From a virus, in the IMG/VR virus record IMGVR_UViG_3300006919_000266, positions 1 through 30,341 of that record: DNA of 30,341 nucleotides; one strand, written 5' to 3'. Under the pieces are notes generated by a model. It did not search any database. It worked only from the letters and a program-made list of their open reading frames with translations, and had not been told where the DNA came from. Both the position numbers and the translations under genes were made by a program. Of the stretch, positions 15,305-21,562 are shown one piece after another (position 1 is the stretch's first letter; every line of letters begins with the position of its first letter).

Positions 15305-15568
15305 TTAGCCGATGAGGTCCATCAGTTCCTCGTAAGACTCCATGAGTTCCTCGCGGATGCGCTCGACTTCTTCGATGGCGTGGTTCAGCTCGTCGGCGCG
15401 GTCCTGGAGTTGCTCGACCTCATGCTCGGAGAGGTCTTGCTCAGCGATGTGCTGGACCTCGGCGGCAGCCTCGAGGACGAGGAGTTCGCCGACCTTGTCG
15501 AAGCCTTCCTTGATGAGGTCGAGGTCGATGCTGTCGAGGAGCGGGTGGTTGTCGGTGGTGGTGGTCAT
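15305..15568 (-). CDS. Small acidic coiled-coil protein
   Basis: This 87-residue protein is unrecognised. It starts MTTTTDNHPLLD and is strongly acidic and helical, with a probable coiled coil from about 40 to the end (EQLQDRADELNHAIEEVERI and following). The charge could mimic DNA or fit a regulatory or inhibitor protein, but this is only a guess. It is the first gene after a promoter-like element inside the cluster; its leader carries a 5'-terminal hairpin and the CA-rich, SD-less tract. Confidence 0.65.
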   Translation of the reverse strand: MTTTTDNHPLLDSIDLDLIKEGFDKVGELLVLEAAAEVQHIAEQDLSEHEVEQLQDRADELNHAIEEVERIREELMESYEELMDLIG

Positions 15569-15742
15569 GTTTCTGTTCTGGTTCTGGGTGGTGGTGGTTG
15601 TGGCGAGCGGTGTTGCTCGACCCTTGAAAGCATACAGATAACATCGGGTGGCGCAAGGCCCATTTGACCACTTTTTCCCGGCAGGCCCCTCCTGGTCGCC
15701 GTAAGTGCCGCTGGGACTGCGGCTTAGGAAAATAAAAAAAGT
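15569..15742 (-). promoter_or_regulatory. Internal promoter and hairpin-headed leader (copy e)
   Basis: On the minus strand TTGCGC (15656-15651), a 16-base spacer and TATGCT (15634-15629) form a sigma70-like promoter with a start near 15622. The RNA would then begin almost at a CGAGC/GCTCG hairpin (15604-15619) whose loop AACACC matches copy c, followed by a CA-rich tract to the ATG at 15568. Between this promoter and the stop of the upstream gene are a T-rich stretch directly after that stop and a GCCGC/GCGGC hairpin; I see no gene there. Confidence 0.5.
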
Positions 15743-16351
15743 CTACAGAAAGCCCATCCTGATGGCCTCGCGGACCCTGCGCCGCGCTCTGCGCTCGACA
15801 TCAAGCAGGAACGGCTCGATGGCCTTCTCGCATCGGACAATGGCCCCCGTGATGCACTCAATGGTGTCCCTGCACCTCAACGGTCGCCCGTCCCCTGCAC
15901 CCTCTCGCCGGCGCAGCCAGTGCGCGATGCCTGCTCTCCAGGCTCGCATGCTGACCACCTTCGCCCTGCCCTCGTTGCAGTAGTTGCGACCGGCTACGGC
16001 TGCGCGGCCTGCGGCTAGGCGGCGCGTGATTGACCGATGGACATTGGACTTCGAGAACGCCTTCACGATAGCGAAGGATGCGCGGCGCTGTCTCGGGCGC
16101 TGCAGTTCCTCGACCACGATGTCGCCGGCCTCGCAGGTCACGAGGGCATGCGCCCGGTGGCAGGCATCGCGGAACGCCGGGTCATTGAACCGCCACCGCT
16201 GTATCTGGCGCTGCCAACTGCCGGCGTCGGCTAGTAGGTGCGGCTCGCTCAGGCCGGCCTCGCCATAGATGGTCCGCTGCCTGCGACACGGGTAGCACCA
16301 CCGCCGGCTGCACCGCACCCCGCAGTGGTCGCAGTACCGGTCACGCTTCAT
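15743..16351 (-). CDS. Zinc-finger protein of unknown function
   Basis: This 202-residue protein begins MKRDRYCDHCGVRCSRRWCY and has CDHC...CYPC near residues 7-24, a probable zinc finger. A long Arg-rich remainder follows (RRLAAGRAAVAGRNY, RRARRRVREAIRMGFL), so it is very basic and probably binds nucleic acid. The ATG at 16351, eleven bases inside the end of the upstream gene, is preferred over the start at 16426, which would overlap that gene deeply. By position after a TerS-like gene it could be an endonuclease or packaging helper, but no nuclease motif is visible. Confidence 0.6.
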   Translation of the reverse strand: MKRDRYCDHCGVRCSRRWCYPCRRQRTIYGEAGLSEPHLLADAGSWQRQIQRWRFNDPAFRDACHRAHALVTCEAGDIVVEELQRPRQRRASFAIVKAFSKSNVHRSITRRLAAGRAAVAGRNYCNEGRAKVVSMRAWRAGIAHWLRRREGAGDGRPLRCRDTIECITGAIVRCEKAIEPFLLDVERRARRRVREAIRMGFL

Positions 16352-16643
16352 CGGCACCGGCGCGCTCGAGGTAGGCCCCGGTCGGCCCCTCGCGAAGCTT
16401 GGCCTTGGCTTCCTCGGGTAGGTCATCCCACCAGCTCGAGCTGGTCTCGGCGGACTCCCTCAGGCTCGCAGTGGACGCGGCCTGCACGCCACCGGCGCGG
16501 AGCATGCCCACGGCTGTCCCGATGAGGCTAGCGGTGGCCTCGCCGGTCTCGAGCGCCTGCCGCAGCTGCTGGCAGAGGAGGGACAGGGTCAGGGCCTCGA
16601 GTTCCCGGTAGCCCTCGTCGGTGGTGTTATCTCGGCTGGTCAT
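16341..16643 (-). CDS. Candidate terminase small subunit (T7 gp18-like)
   Basis: TerS recognises phage DNA and presents it to the large subunit. This 100-residue protein has the layout of short T7-like small terminases: an acidic N-terminus, a helix LTLSLLCQQLRQALETGEAT, then SLIGTAVGMLRAGGV in the place of the usual ADL..AR.FL...GI motif, and an acidic end with WWDDLPEEAK. The match is by pattern only. It would be the first gene of the minus-strand cluster and is encoded opposite to the large subunit, which is unusual. There is no SD; a pyrimidine-rich leader precedes ATGACC. A helical regulatory protein is the alternative. Confidence 0.45.
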   Translation of the reverse strand: MTSRDNTTDEGYRELEALTLSLLCQQLRQALETGEATASLIGTAVGMLRAGGVQAASTASLRESAETSSSWWDDLPEEAKAKLREGPTGAYLERAGADEA

Positions 16644-16958
16644 AGGTGGAAGGGTACCTCATACTACGCGTCCTCGCCTCGAGGTGGCCGGCCCCGGCCC
16701 CGGCCTCGAGCGGCGCGCAGGCGAGCGGTGGCGGGACATACATACATGTCCAGACAGGCATGCGGTGCGCGTAACCCCCGGCCCCGGCGTGGCTTGCGTC
16801 GAATCCAGGTGGCAGGCTCGAGGTCGAAGGCACCCCCCACCCCCCTTGCGTGTGCGCGCGCGCGCGTGATGGATAGTGAGGCCCCCCAAGGGGGGGGATG
16901 GCCGCTCGCGACCACGAATATATGCCCCTCTACACACCCACCCCGAAAACCATTTTGG
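16644..16958. other. GC-rich divergent intergenic region
   Basis: No gene is supported here. It holds repeated CGGCCCC blocks near 16689-16705, an inverted repeat at 16734-16751, long C and G runs, and a 22-base alternating pyrimidine-purine tract (16847-16868) that could adopt Z-DNA. A CCCCC/GGGGG palindrome lies at about 16884-16899. It separates the minus-strand cluster from the replication operon, so operators, and possibly the attachment site or genome end, may lie here. A weak TAGTAT element close to the TerS-like start may be its promoter. Confidence 0.5.
16734..16751. promoter_or_regulatory. Candidate operator (6-6-6 inverted repeat)
   Basis: GGACAT and ATGTCC flank a six-base spacer, ACATAC. 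An 18-bp dyad between two divergent operons fits a repressor site, but it occurs once and no binding protein is tied to it. Confidence 0.3.
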
Positions 16959-16964
16959 TATACT
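16956..16964 (+). promoter_or_regulatory. Extended -10 promoter for a short RNA or leader
   Basis: TGGTATACT is a complete TGn plus TATACT extended -10 element in the most AT-rich part of the region. No -35 is evident. Start of transcription is expected near 16971. The first structure downstream is a strong terminator rather than a gene. Confidence 0.5.
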
Positions 16965-16970
16965 CCCTCC

Positions 16971-17042
16971 ATCGGAACCTCTGGTTTTGGTTTCTCTGAA
17001 AGTGTGTGGCCCCCTCGTCAGTGCTTCGGCGGGGGGGTTTTT
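16971..17042 (+). ncRNA. Candidate small RNA or attenuated leader
   Basis: The interval from the predicted start near 16971 to the end of the T-run is about 72 bases and holds no reading frame with a plausible ribosome site. It begins with a possible hairpin (GGAACC with GGTTTC, about 16975-16995), then a linker GAAAGTGTGTGG and a terminator hairpin. This is the size and shape of a phage small RNA. It could instead be the attenuator leader of the replication operon, with the second promoter beyond it. Confidence 0.4.
17010..17042 (+). terminator. Strong rho-independent terminator
   Basis: CCCCCTCGTC (17010-17019) pairs with GGCGGGGGGG (17028-17037) in a 10-bp stem allowing G-U pairs, with an eight-base loop, followed by five T. 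It lies on the plus strand upstream of the replication operon, with no plus-strand gene before it for over five kilobases. Confidence 0.75.
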
Positions 17043-17056
17043 CTATTCCATCGCGC

Positions 17057-17085
17057 TAGACTTCTGGGATGCCTTCATCTATGTT
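17057..17085 (+). promoter_or_regulatory. Promoter of the replication operon, possibly leaderless
   Basis: TAGACT (17057-17062), a 17-base spacer and TATGTT (17080-17085) resemble a sigma70 promoter. The -10 ends six bases before the GTG at 17092, so the mRNA could start at that codon. A GCGTG/CACGC dyad (17090-17105) overlaps the start and might be an operator. Confidence 0.45.
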
Positions 17086-17091
17086 TAGCGC

Positions 17092-17874
17092 GTGCGAACA
17101 CACGCCATGGTAACCAGACGGGCCTTTGAGGCGCTGAAGACTAAGGGTCTAGCGCTTCGGGTATACACGGCACTCCTCCTCCAGGGGAATCCCGGAAATG
17201 AGGTCCGAGTCAGCTACAGGGAGATTGCCCAACTGATTGGGTCGAGCAAGTCCTCGGTCGTGAAGGGCTGCAGCCAACTCGAGGAGTTGGGCCTCATCCG
17301 TGACACGAGCCTGAGCGACAAGTCCACCCGGACATGGAGGATTGCAGGGGGTGTCGAAATAGGTACAGATGAAACCCTAGGGGGTGTCGAAATAGGTACA
17401 GATGGAGGTAGGGGGTGTCGAAATAACACCCCACGGGGTGTCGAGATAGGTACAGTTGTGCGACCTACTAATGTATATAACCCTATTAATAGTAACTCGC
17501 AGAAATGGTCAGCACCCAAATGGGCCACCGGCGAGATACTTGAGTCTGTACAGTTAGCCCTCGAACAGGTCCAGGATGTGCTTGGTGACAAGCGCAGTCA
17601 GGGCCAGGACCGTCATGTCTGGCAGTGCGTCCGTGGCTATGAGAAAGAAGGCGATGAAGCTCGCTGCGCCAAGCTAAGGGACGCGACTTTTTGGGGCGAG
17701 GTTTTGAGGGGTGCCGACTGGCCGAAGCCTCCTCCGGGCATTGGTCGTGCCGGCTATGGCAAGCGCATTTGCATTGAGGTCAATAAGCGTCTTGAATCCG
17801 TCGCCGGGGAGAGTAAGCTGCGGTCAGCCGCCGAAGAGCATCTCGCGAGATTGCGGGGCAGCTTTGGGGCCTGA
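17092..17874 (+). CDS. Replication initiator with winged helix (lambda O/P22 gp18-like role)
   Basis: This 260-residue protein probably binds the phage origin and recruits the helicase encoded next. Residues about 20-80 form a winged helix (ALRVYTALLLQ, VSYREIAQLIGSSKSSVVKG, LEELGLIRD) like phage replication initiators. The middle (about 86-122) is a linker with GVEIGT repeated three times. That repeat results from DNA iterons within the gene. The C-terminal half is unrecognised and may contact the helicase. A GTG start at 17092 fits the promoter's six-base spacing; ATG at 17107 is the alternative, and neither has an SD. The DnaB-type gene follows after five bases. Domain order and an origin inside the gene match lambda O; sequence similarity to O is not claimed. 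Confidence 0.75.
   Translation: MRTHAMVTRRAFEALKTKGLALRVYTALLLQGNPGNEVRVSYREIAQLIGSSKSSVVKGCSQLEELGLIRDTSLSDKSTRTWRIAGGVEIGTDETLGGVEIGTDGGRGCRNNTPRGVEIGTVVRPTNVYNPINSNSQKWSAPKWATGEILESVQLALEQVQDVLGDKRSQGQDRHVWQCVRGYEKEGDEARCAKLRDATFWGEVLRGADWPKPPPGIGRAGYGKRICIEVNKRLESVAGESKLRSAAEEHLARLRGSFGA
17347..17497 (+). other. Candidate replication origin: iterons plus AT-rich tract inside the initiator gene
   Basis: Copies of GGTGTCGAAATAGGTACAG occur near 17350 and 17383, a partial copy near 17414, and a slightly changed copy near 17437 (GAGATAGG), with spacings of about 33, 31 and 23 bases. Directly after them lies an AT-rich stretch (about 17465-17497) in otherwise GC-rich DNA. Direct repeats followed by an AT-rich unwinding element, inside the initiator gene, is the layout of the lambda origin. 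Confidence 0.7.
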
Positions 17875-17879
17875 CGCAC

Positions 17880-19139
17880 ATGAACCAGAACACCGAATAC
17901 GGACTCCTGAGCGGAATCATGATTTCCGCCGAGAACGGCAGCCCAGTGCTTGCCGATTACCTTAGCCGTGGCCTAAACGCTGAGTGGTTTAGTGACTATC
18001 GCTGTAAGCTTTGCTTTCAAGCCGTGCAGGCGTGCGAGTCTGAGAAGCCTGGAAGCTCGACAGTCAATAGGGTCGCCGAGAAGGCCATCGACCTGGGCCT
18101 GGACATGACGGGCGACTTCCTGAGGGAGGTTCGCTGGTCTGAGTCCTCTGCGGCGTGGTCCGAGGAGTACTTCAACAATCTGCGCAAAGTTTATGTTCGC
18201 GGCCAGCAGGCCAATGCGATTGCAGACTTCTGCCGGCAGGAGATTGATACAGCGGCTATTGCGGATTCGTGGCCAGACAAGCTCGAGGTTCTCATACAGC
18301 GGATTAGGGGCCACGAGGGGGCCGGGAGCCGAGAGGCGGACACGGGCCTGCGGGATGCCATTGAGAGCTACAAGGAGGGCCTGAGTGAGAGCGCCAAGGC
18401 CAAGCTTGTCAAGACGCATATCTTCGACCTCAATGACGCCCTGGGTGGTGGCCTGCGTCCGAACCAGCTAGTCGTGTGCTGTGGGCGACCCGGCATGGGC
18501 AAGAGCGCCTTCGCCATGGAGATTTGCGAGTACGGGTGCGGCGAGGGAGCCGGCCTGTACTACAGCCTCGAGATGAGCCTGCAGGACTTTGGCGAGCGCC
18601 TCGCGCATCGCTTTAAGGGCGACATGCGGAAGACTGAGGAGTACGCGAGGTCCAACGGCATGATTCTGCGCACGAAGGGCCAGTGGACTGTAGAGAAAAT
18701 CCGGGCCGACGCTATCAGCACCCGCGACAGGCTGCGCAGCGAGGGCCGCGAGTTGAAGCTCGTCTGCGTTGACCACATTGGCCTCGTGGCACCGTCTGCC
18801 GGCCAGCACAAGCGCACGAGGGAGCAGGAGGTGGCCCACATCTCGCGCAACCTCAAAGTCCTCGCGGGGGAGCTTGGGGCCCCCGTCATTGCCGTGTCCC
18901 AGCTAAATAGGGGCGTGGAGTTCCGCAGCGAAAAAGGCCCTGTTCTGAGCGACCTTCGCGACAGCGGTGCCATCGAGCAGGATTCCGACATCGTACTTGG
19001 CCTGCACAGGCCCGGCTACTACGACGAAAACATGAAGCATTTTGTAGATGAAATCCGATGCCTGAAGGTCCGCCAGGGCCGCACCGGCACTGTCCCCGCG
19101 AACTTCGTTGCAGACCGCGTCTGCTGGAGGGGCGCATGA
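17880..19139 (+). CDS. DnaB-type replicative helicase
   Basis: This hexameric helicase should unwind the phage fork and load host primase and polymerase. The 419 residues cover an N-terminal helical domain (to about 150), a linker, and the RecA-like motor. The motor shows Walker A GRPGMGKS at about 202-209, YYSLEMSL, Walker B LVCVDHIGLV, SQLNRGVE, and the LRDSGAIEQDSDIV segment with the arginine-finger region following. It resembles P22 gp12 and bacterial DnaB, not the T7 primase-helicase; no primase domain is fused. It begins five bases after the initiator gene and ends in ATGA with the next gene. It is about 50 residues shorter than DnaB, mostly at the N-terminus. Confidence 0.93.
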   Translation: MNQNTEYGLLSGIMISAENGSPVLADYLSRGLNAEWFSDYRCKLCFQAVQACESEKPGSSTVNRVAEKAIDLGLDMTGDFLREVRWSESSAAWSEEYFNNLRKVYVRGQQANAIADFCRQEIDTAAIADSWPDKLEVLIQRIRGHEGAGSREADTGLRDAIESYKEGLSESAKAKLVKTHIFDLNDALGGGLRPNQLVVCCGRPGMGKSAFAMEICEYGCGEGAGLYYSLEMSLQDFGERLAHRFKGDMRKTEEYARSNGMILRTKGQWTVEKIRADAISTRDRLRSEGRELKLVCVDHIGLVAPSAGQHKRTREQEVAHISRNLKVLAGELGAPVIAVSQLNRGVEFRSEKGPVLSDLRDSGAIEQDSDIVLGLHRPGYYDENMKHFVDEIRCLKVRQGRTGTVPANFVADRVCWRGA

Positions 19140-19399
19140 GTTGGCAATACAAAGTCGAGACCTGGGACACCGAGGCCACTCGCGACAAGGTGCGTAGCCT
19201 CGAGGGATTCCCCGATGACTTGCGCCTTGCGGATATCGACCGCGACCTCTACGCCATGAAGAAGTACATCCAGACCCTCGAGGAAGACCTCGCGGAGTGC
19301 AAGGAGGAGGTAGAGAAGTGGCGGCGTCGGTGCAAGGCCGTGTATAGCCACGACTGGCGCACGGTTGACCGCTGGGCTACCCGCCATGGCATTGAGTAA
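19136..19399 (+). CDS. Small coiled-coil protein downstream of helicase
   Basis: This 87-residue protein is unrecognised. Its central part (LYAMKKYIQTLEEDLAECKE and on) is a probable coiled coil; the C-terminus is basic with Trp residues. The ATG at 19136 overlaps the helicase stop (ATGA) and has a GGAGG site seven bases upstream, so the longer start at 19058 is not needed. Coupling to the helicase suggests a helicase or replication accessory, such as a loader-like partner, but no AAA+ motif is present. Confidence 0.65.
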   Translation: MSWQYKVETWDTEATRDKVRSLEGFPDDLRLADIDRDLYAMKKYIQTLEEDLAECKEEVEKWRRRCKAVYSHDWRTVDRWATRHGIE

Positions 19400-19403
19400 T
19401 AGT

Positions 19404-19431
19404 TTGAAAACTGCCGCGCAGTTTGTACAAT
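19404..19431 (+). promoter_or_regulatory. Sigma70-like promoter, likely leaderless, of the recombination genes
   Basis: TTGAAA (19404-19409), a 16-base spacer and TACAAT (19426-19431) form the best host-type promoter in the window. The -10 ends six bases before the ATG at 19438, so transcription would start at the A of ATG. No SD is present. Confidence 0.65.
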
Positions 19432-19437
19432 GAGACC

Positions 19438-20220
19438 ATGGCGCTAGTCGAACACATGTCCAACGAGGAGTACCACGCATCACCGGGCGTGTCGAAGTCC
19501 ATGCTCGATGTGTTTGCGCGAAGCCCTCACCATTACTGGTGGCAGTACAAGAGCGGCAAAGCTCCGCAGCGCACCGAGACCAGCGCCATGCGGCAGGGCA
19601 CGATTATCCATACAGCCATTCTTGAGCCGGAGAGGTTTGAGGAGGACTACATCGTGTCGCAGTACCGCGACAAGCGCAGCAAGGCATACAAGGAGGCTGT
19701 CGCCGAGGCCGCTGCGGATGGCAAGGATTTGCTGTCGCAGTACGAATACGAGATGGCGATGCGGTGTCGCGAGTCCGTGGCCAAGAACCCATACGCCAAC
19801 GCCGCGCTGTCCGAGGGGCAGGCCGAGCTTAGTGCCTTCACCGAAGACCCCGATAATGGTTTAAAAGTGAGAGCTAGGTTTGACTGGCTTGCCGAAGGCG
19901 TCATTGTTGACCTGAAAACCACGGTCCACGCCGGCGTCGAGTTCGGGCATTCCGTTCGCAAGTACCGCTATCACCTACAGGCTGCGATGTACCAGCACAT
20001 TGCGAGGCTCTGCGGCATTGCTGATTGCGAGTTTATCTTCGTGGCTGTCGAGCGCGATTTCCCTTACGGGGTCGGCGTCTACCAGCTATCGGAGGATGAC
20101 ATGAGGAACGGCATGAGTCTGTACACGGACTTGACACAGCGACTCGCGGAGTGCGAGCGCACTAATGACTGGCCCGGATACACGCTGGGCATCGAAACCC
20201 TGAACGCATACACCCGATGA
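19438..20220 (+). CDS. RecE-like PDDEXK exonuclease
   Basis: This nuclease should degrade one strand of duplex ends to make single strands for annealing. The 260 residues fit the RecE C-terminal/exonuclease VIII-type fold: SNEEYHASPGVSKSMLDVF near the start, GTIIHTAILEPERF, QAELS (Glu of motif I), RARFDWL (Asp), VIVDLKTT (the D-x-K motif) and YRYHLQAAMY. The ATG at 19438 is chosen over the upstream TTG because the promoter -10 overlaps that codon. It overlaps the next gene by ATGA, and the pair matches the RecE/RecT arrangement. Confidence 0.88.
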   Translation: MALVEHMSNEEYHASPGVSKSMLDVFARSPHHYWWQYKSGKAPQRTETSAMRQGTIIHTAILEPERFEEDYIVSQYRDKRSKAYKEAVAEAAADGKDLLSQYEYEMAMRCRESVAKNPYANAALSEGQAELSAFTEDPDNGLKVRARFDWLAEGVIVDLKTTVHAGVEFGHSVRKYRYHLQAAMYQHIARLCGIADCEFIFVAVERDFPYGVGVYQLSEDDMRNGMSLYTDLTQRLAECERTNDWPGYTLGIETLNAYTR

Positions 20221-20831
20221 GCATTGAGAAGAAGAAGGAACTGGCGAAAATCATCGCCTCCTCGACCATCATTCCCGCCGAACTGAGAGGAAAGCCGGCT
20301 GATGTTTTTGTTCTGCTTGACTTGGCTGAGAGCCTTAGTGAGCCGTATTGGAAAGTCATTAATGGCATTCGCGTTGCGCAAGGTCGAATGATGGTGACTG
20401 CCGAGTTCCAGATTGGTCGCGCGATGTCCTCTGGGCTGTTCAAGGGTCCGTGGGAGTACGAGAAGAAAGAGGAGAAAGACAACATTGCCCTGCGCGTTAA
20501 GGCTGTCTCTGCGGATTCCGGCGAGCCGATGGTCGGCCCGTGGGTAGACCTAGCGATGGCAAAGGCCGATGGCTGGACGCGCAACAAGAAATACAGCAAC
20601 CCGCAGATGGCGGAACACATGCTGCGCCTGCGCGCGGCGACCTTCTTTATCCGCCTGCATTGCCCACAGACCACTTTCGGCGGCATGACTGCCGAGGAGG
20701 GCGAGGATGTCGCTGCGGCAAATGGCTCCTCGTCCTGGGACACTCCCTCTTCCACCACGACGCAGTCTGGCGGCGTGGCCCTCATCGAGGCCAAGGTGAA
20801 GGAGGCTGAAGAGGGTGATGCGCCGAGCTAG
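20217..20831 (+). CDS. RecT-like single-strand annealing protein
   Basis: This 204-residue protein should bind and anneal single-stranded DNA produced by the nuclease before it. Supporting features are the N-terminal LAKIIASSTIIPAELRGKPADVF layout, VINGIRVAQGRMMV, the VDLAMAKADGWTRNKKYSNP segment and MLRLRAATFFIRLHCPQT...GGMTAEEGED, all typical in order of RecT-family proteins. The Ser/Thr-rich end may be a flexible tail. It is coupled to the nuclease by a four-base overlap. The assignment is by motif, and an ERF-type annealing protein is the main alternative. Confidence 0.75.
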   Translation: MSIEKKKELAKIIASSTIIPAELRGKPADVFVLLDLAESLSEPYWKVINGIRVAQGRMMVTAEFQIGRAMSSGLFKGPWEYEKKEEKDNIALRVKAVSADSGEPMVGPWVDLAMAKADGWTRNKKYSNPQMAEHMLRLRAATFFIRLHCPQTTFGGMTAEEGEDVAAANGSSSWDTPSSTTTQSGGVALIEAKVKEAEEGDAPS

Positions 20832-21072
20832 GAAATCGACTTACGAGTTCGACGCAGCAAAGCTCCGGGGCAAGATGCGGGAGGTCGATGTGACTCCCGA
20901 CGAGCTTCAGGGTCTCATGTACACTCGGGGCCACCGCGTAAGGGTTGACAGCTACCTTGCCGGCAAGACCGTGCCGAGCAGCGAAGTCCTAATCGACCTT
21001 ATGGATATCCTGATGGTTGATGTCTCTGCTTTGGTCAAGGCCGCGTTTAGCCTGAGGTCGGATAGTGAGTGA
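20818..21072 (+). CDS. Small HTH (XRE-like) protein
   Basis: This 84-residue protein has a basic N-terminus (MRRARKSTYEF) and an XRE-like core: LRGKMREVDVTPDELQGL, then RVDSYLAGKTVPSSEVLIDL and MDILMVDVSALVKAAF. It may bind DNA as a small regulator. The gene starts inside the end of the annealing-protein gene (GTG at 20815 or ATG at 20818) and overlaps the resolvase start by eight bases. The recognition helix is atypical, so a repressor role is uncertain. Confidence 0.65.
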   Translation: MRRARKSTYEFDAAKLRGKMREVDVTPDELQGLMYTRGHRVRVDSYLAGKTVPSSEVLIDLMDILMVDVSALVKAAFSLRSDSE

Positions 21073-21562
21073 CATAATCTATGTCGGCATCGACCCAGGA
21101 AAATCCGGCGCAATCGTCGGGCTTCACGAAAACCGCAAGGTTGCGTTCTCGAGGCGCAAGATGCCTTGGGTAAACAACCGACTCGATTCGGTGGCCGTCT
21201 ACAACTTACTCCGGGAGTGCATCCTTGCAGAGAACGACCTTGTTGTTATTTGTGAAAAAGTTCACGCAATGCCTCGCGATAGTAGTCGCTCTGCCTTTAC
21301 TTTTGGCGGCGCTTACCATGCTTGCTTGGCTGTTGTTGACCTTTTTGATTGTCCGCTACTTCTTGTATCCCCCCAGGGATGGAAGAAAGTTATGCTACGG
21401 GACCGTGGTCGAGAGAAAGAAGACAGCGTGAACGCTGCTCGCGACATGTTCCCCTCTCTTCGCCCTGACCTAAGGGCCAAGAGTTCCCACAACCTTGCCG
21501 AGGCTGCACTGATTGCTGCTTACGGCATCCAAACCTGGAATCAGGATTTCGATGGACATTAA
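21065..21562 (+). CDS. RuvC-like Holliday-junction resolvase
   Basis: This nuclease should resolve branched DNA made during recombination and before packaging. The 165 residues show the RuvC/RNase H pattern: IDPGKSG with Asp10, VICEKVHAMP with Glu64, LLLVSPQGWKK, and HNLAEAALIAAYG with His142 and Glu146 as the last metal-binding pair; Glu146 stands where RuvC has Asp. It starts with GTG inside the previous gene and runs 11 bases into the SSB gene. It fills the role of T7 endonuclease I, which is not seen here. Confidence 0.88.
   Translation: MSDIIYVGIDPGKSGAIVGLHENRKVAFSRRKMPWVNNRLDSVAVYNLLRECILAENDLVVICEKVHAMPRDSSRSAFTFGGAYHACLAVVDLFDCPLLLVSPQGWKKVMLRDRGREKEDSVNAARDMFPSLRPDLRAKSSHNLAEAALIAAYGIQTWNQDFDGH

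Noticed and set aside
15725-15741. A-rich run that could be a terminator for the minus-strand zinc-finger gene
   Set aside because: On the minus strand the T-run comes directly after the stop with no adequate hairpin before it, and the GC hairpin comes after it, so the order is wrong for a rho-independent terminator.
16790-16830. Sequence GTCGAATCC resembling a tRNA T-loop, which would mark a tRNA or attachment core
   Set aside because: The flanking bases do not form a T-stem and no acceptor, D or anticodon arm fits on either strand.
17347-17455. Direct repeats considered as a CRISPR array
   Set aside because: Only four degenerate copies with short unequal spacing, inside an intact gene; they fit iterons better.
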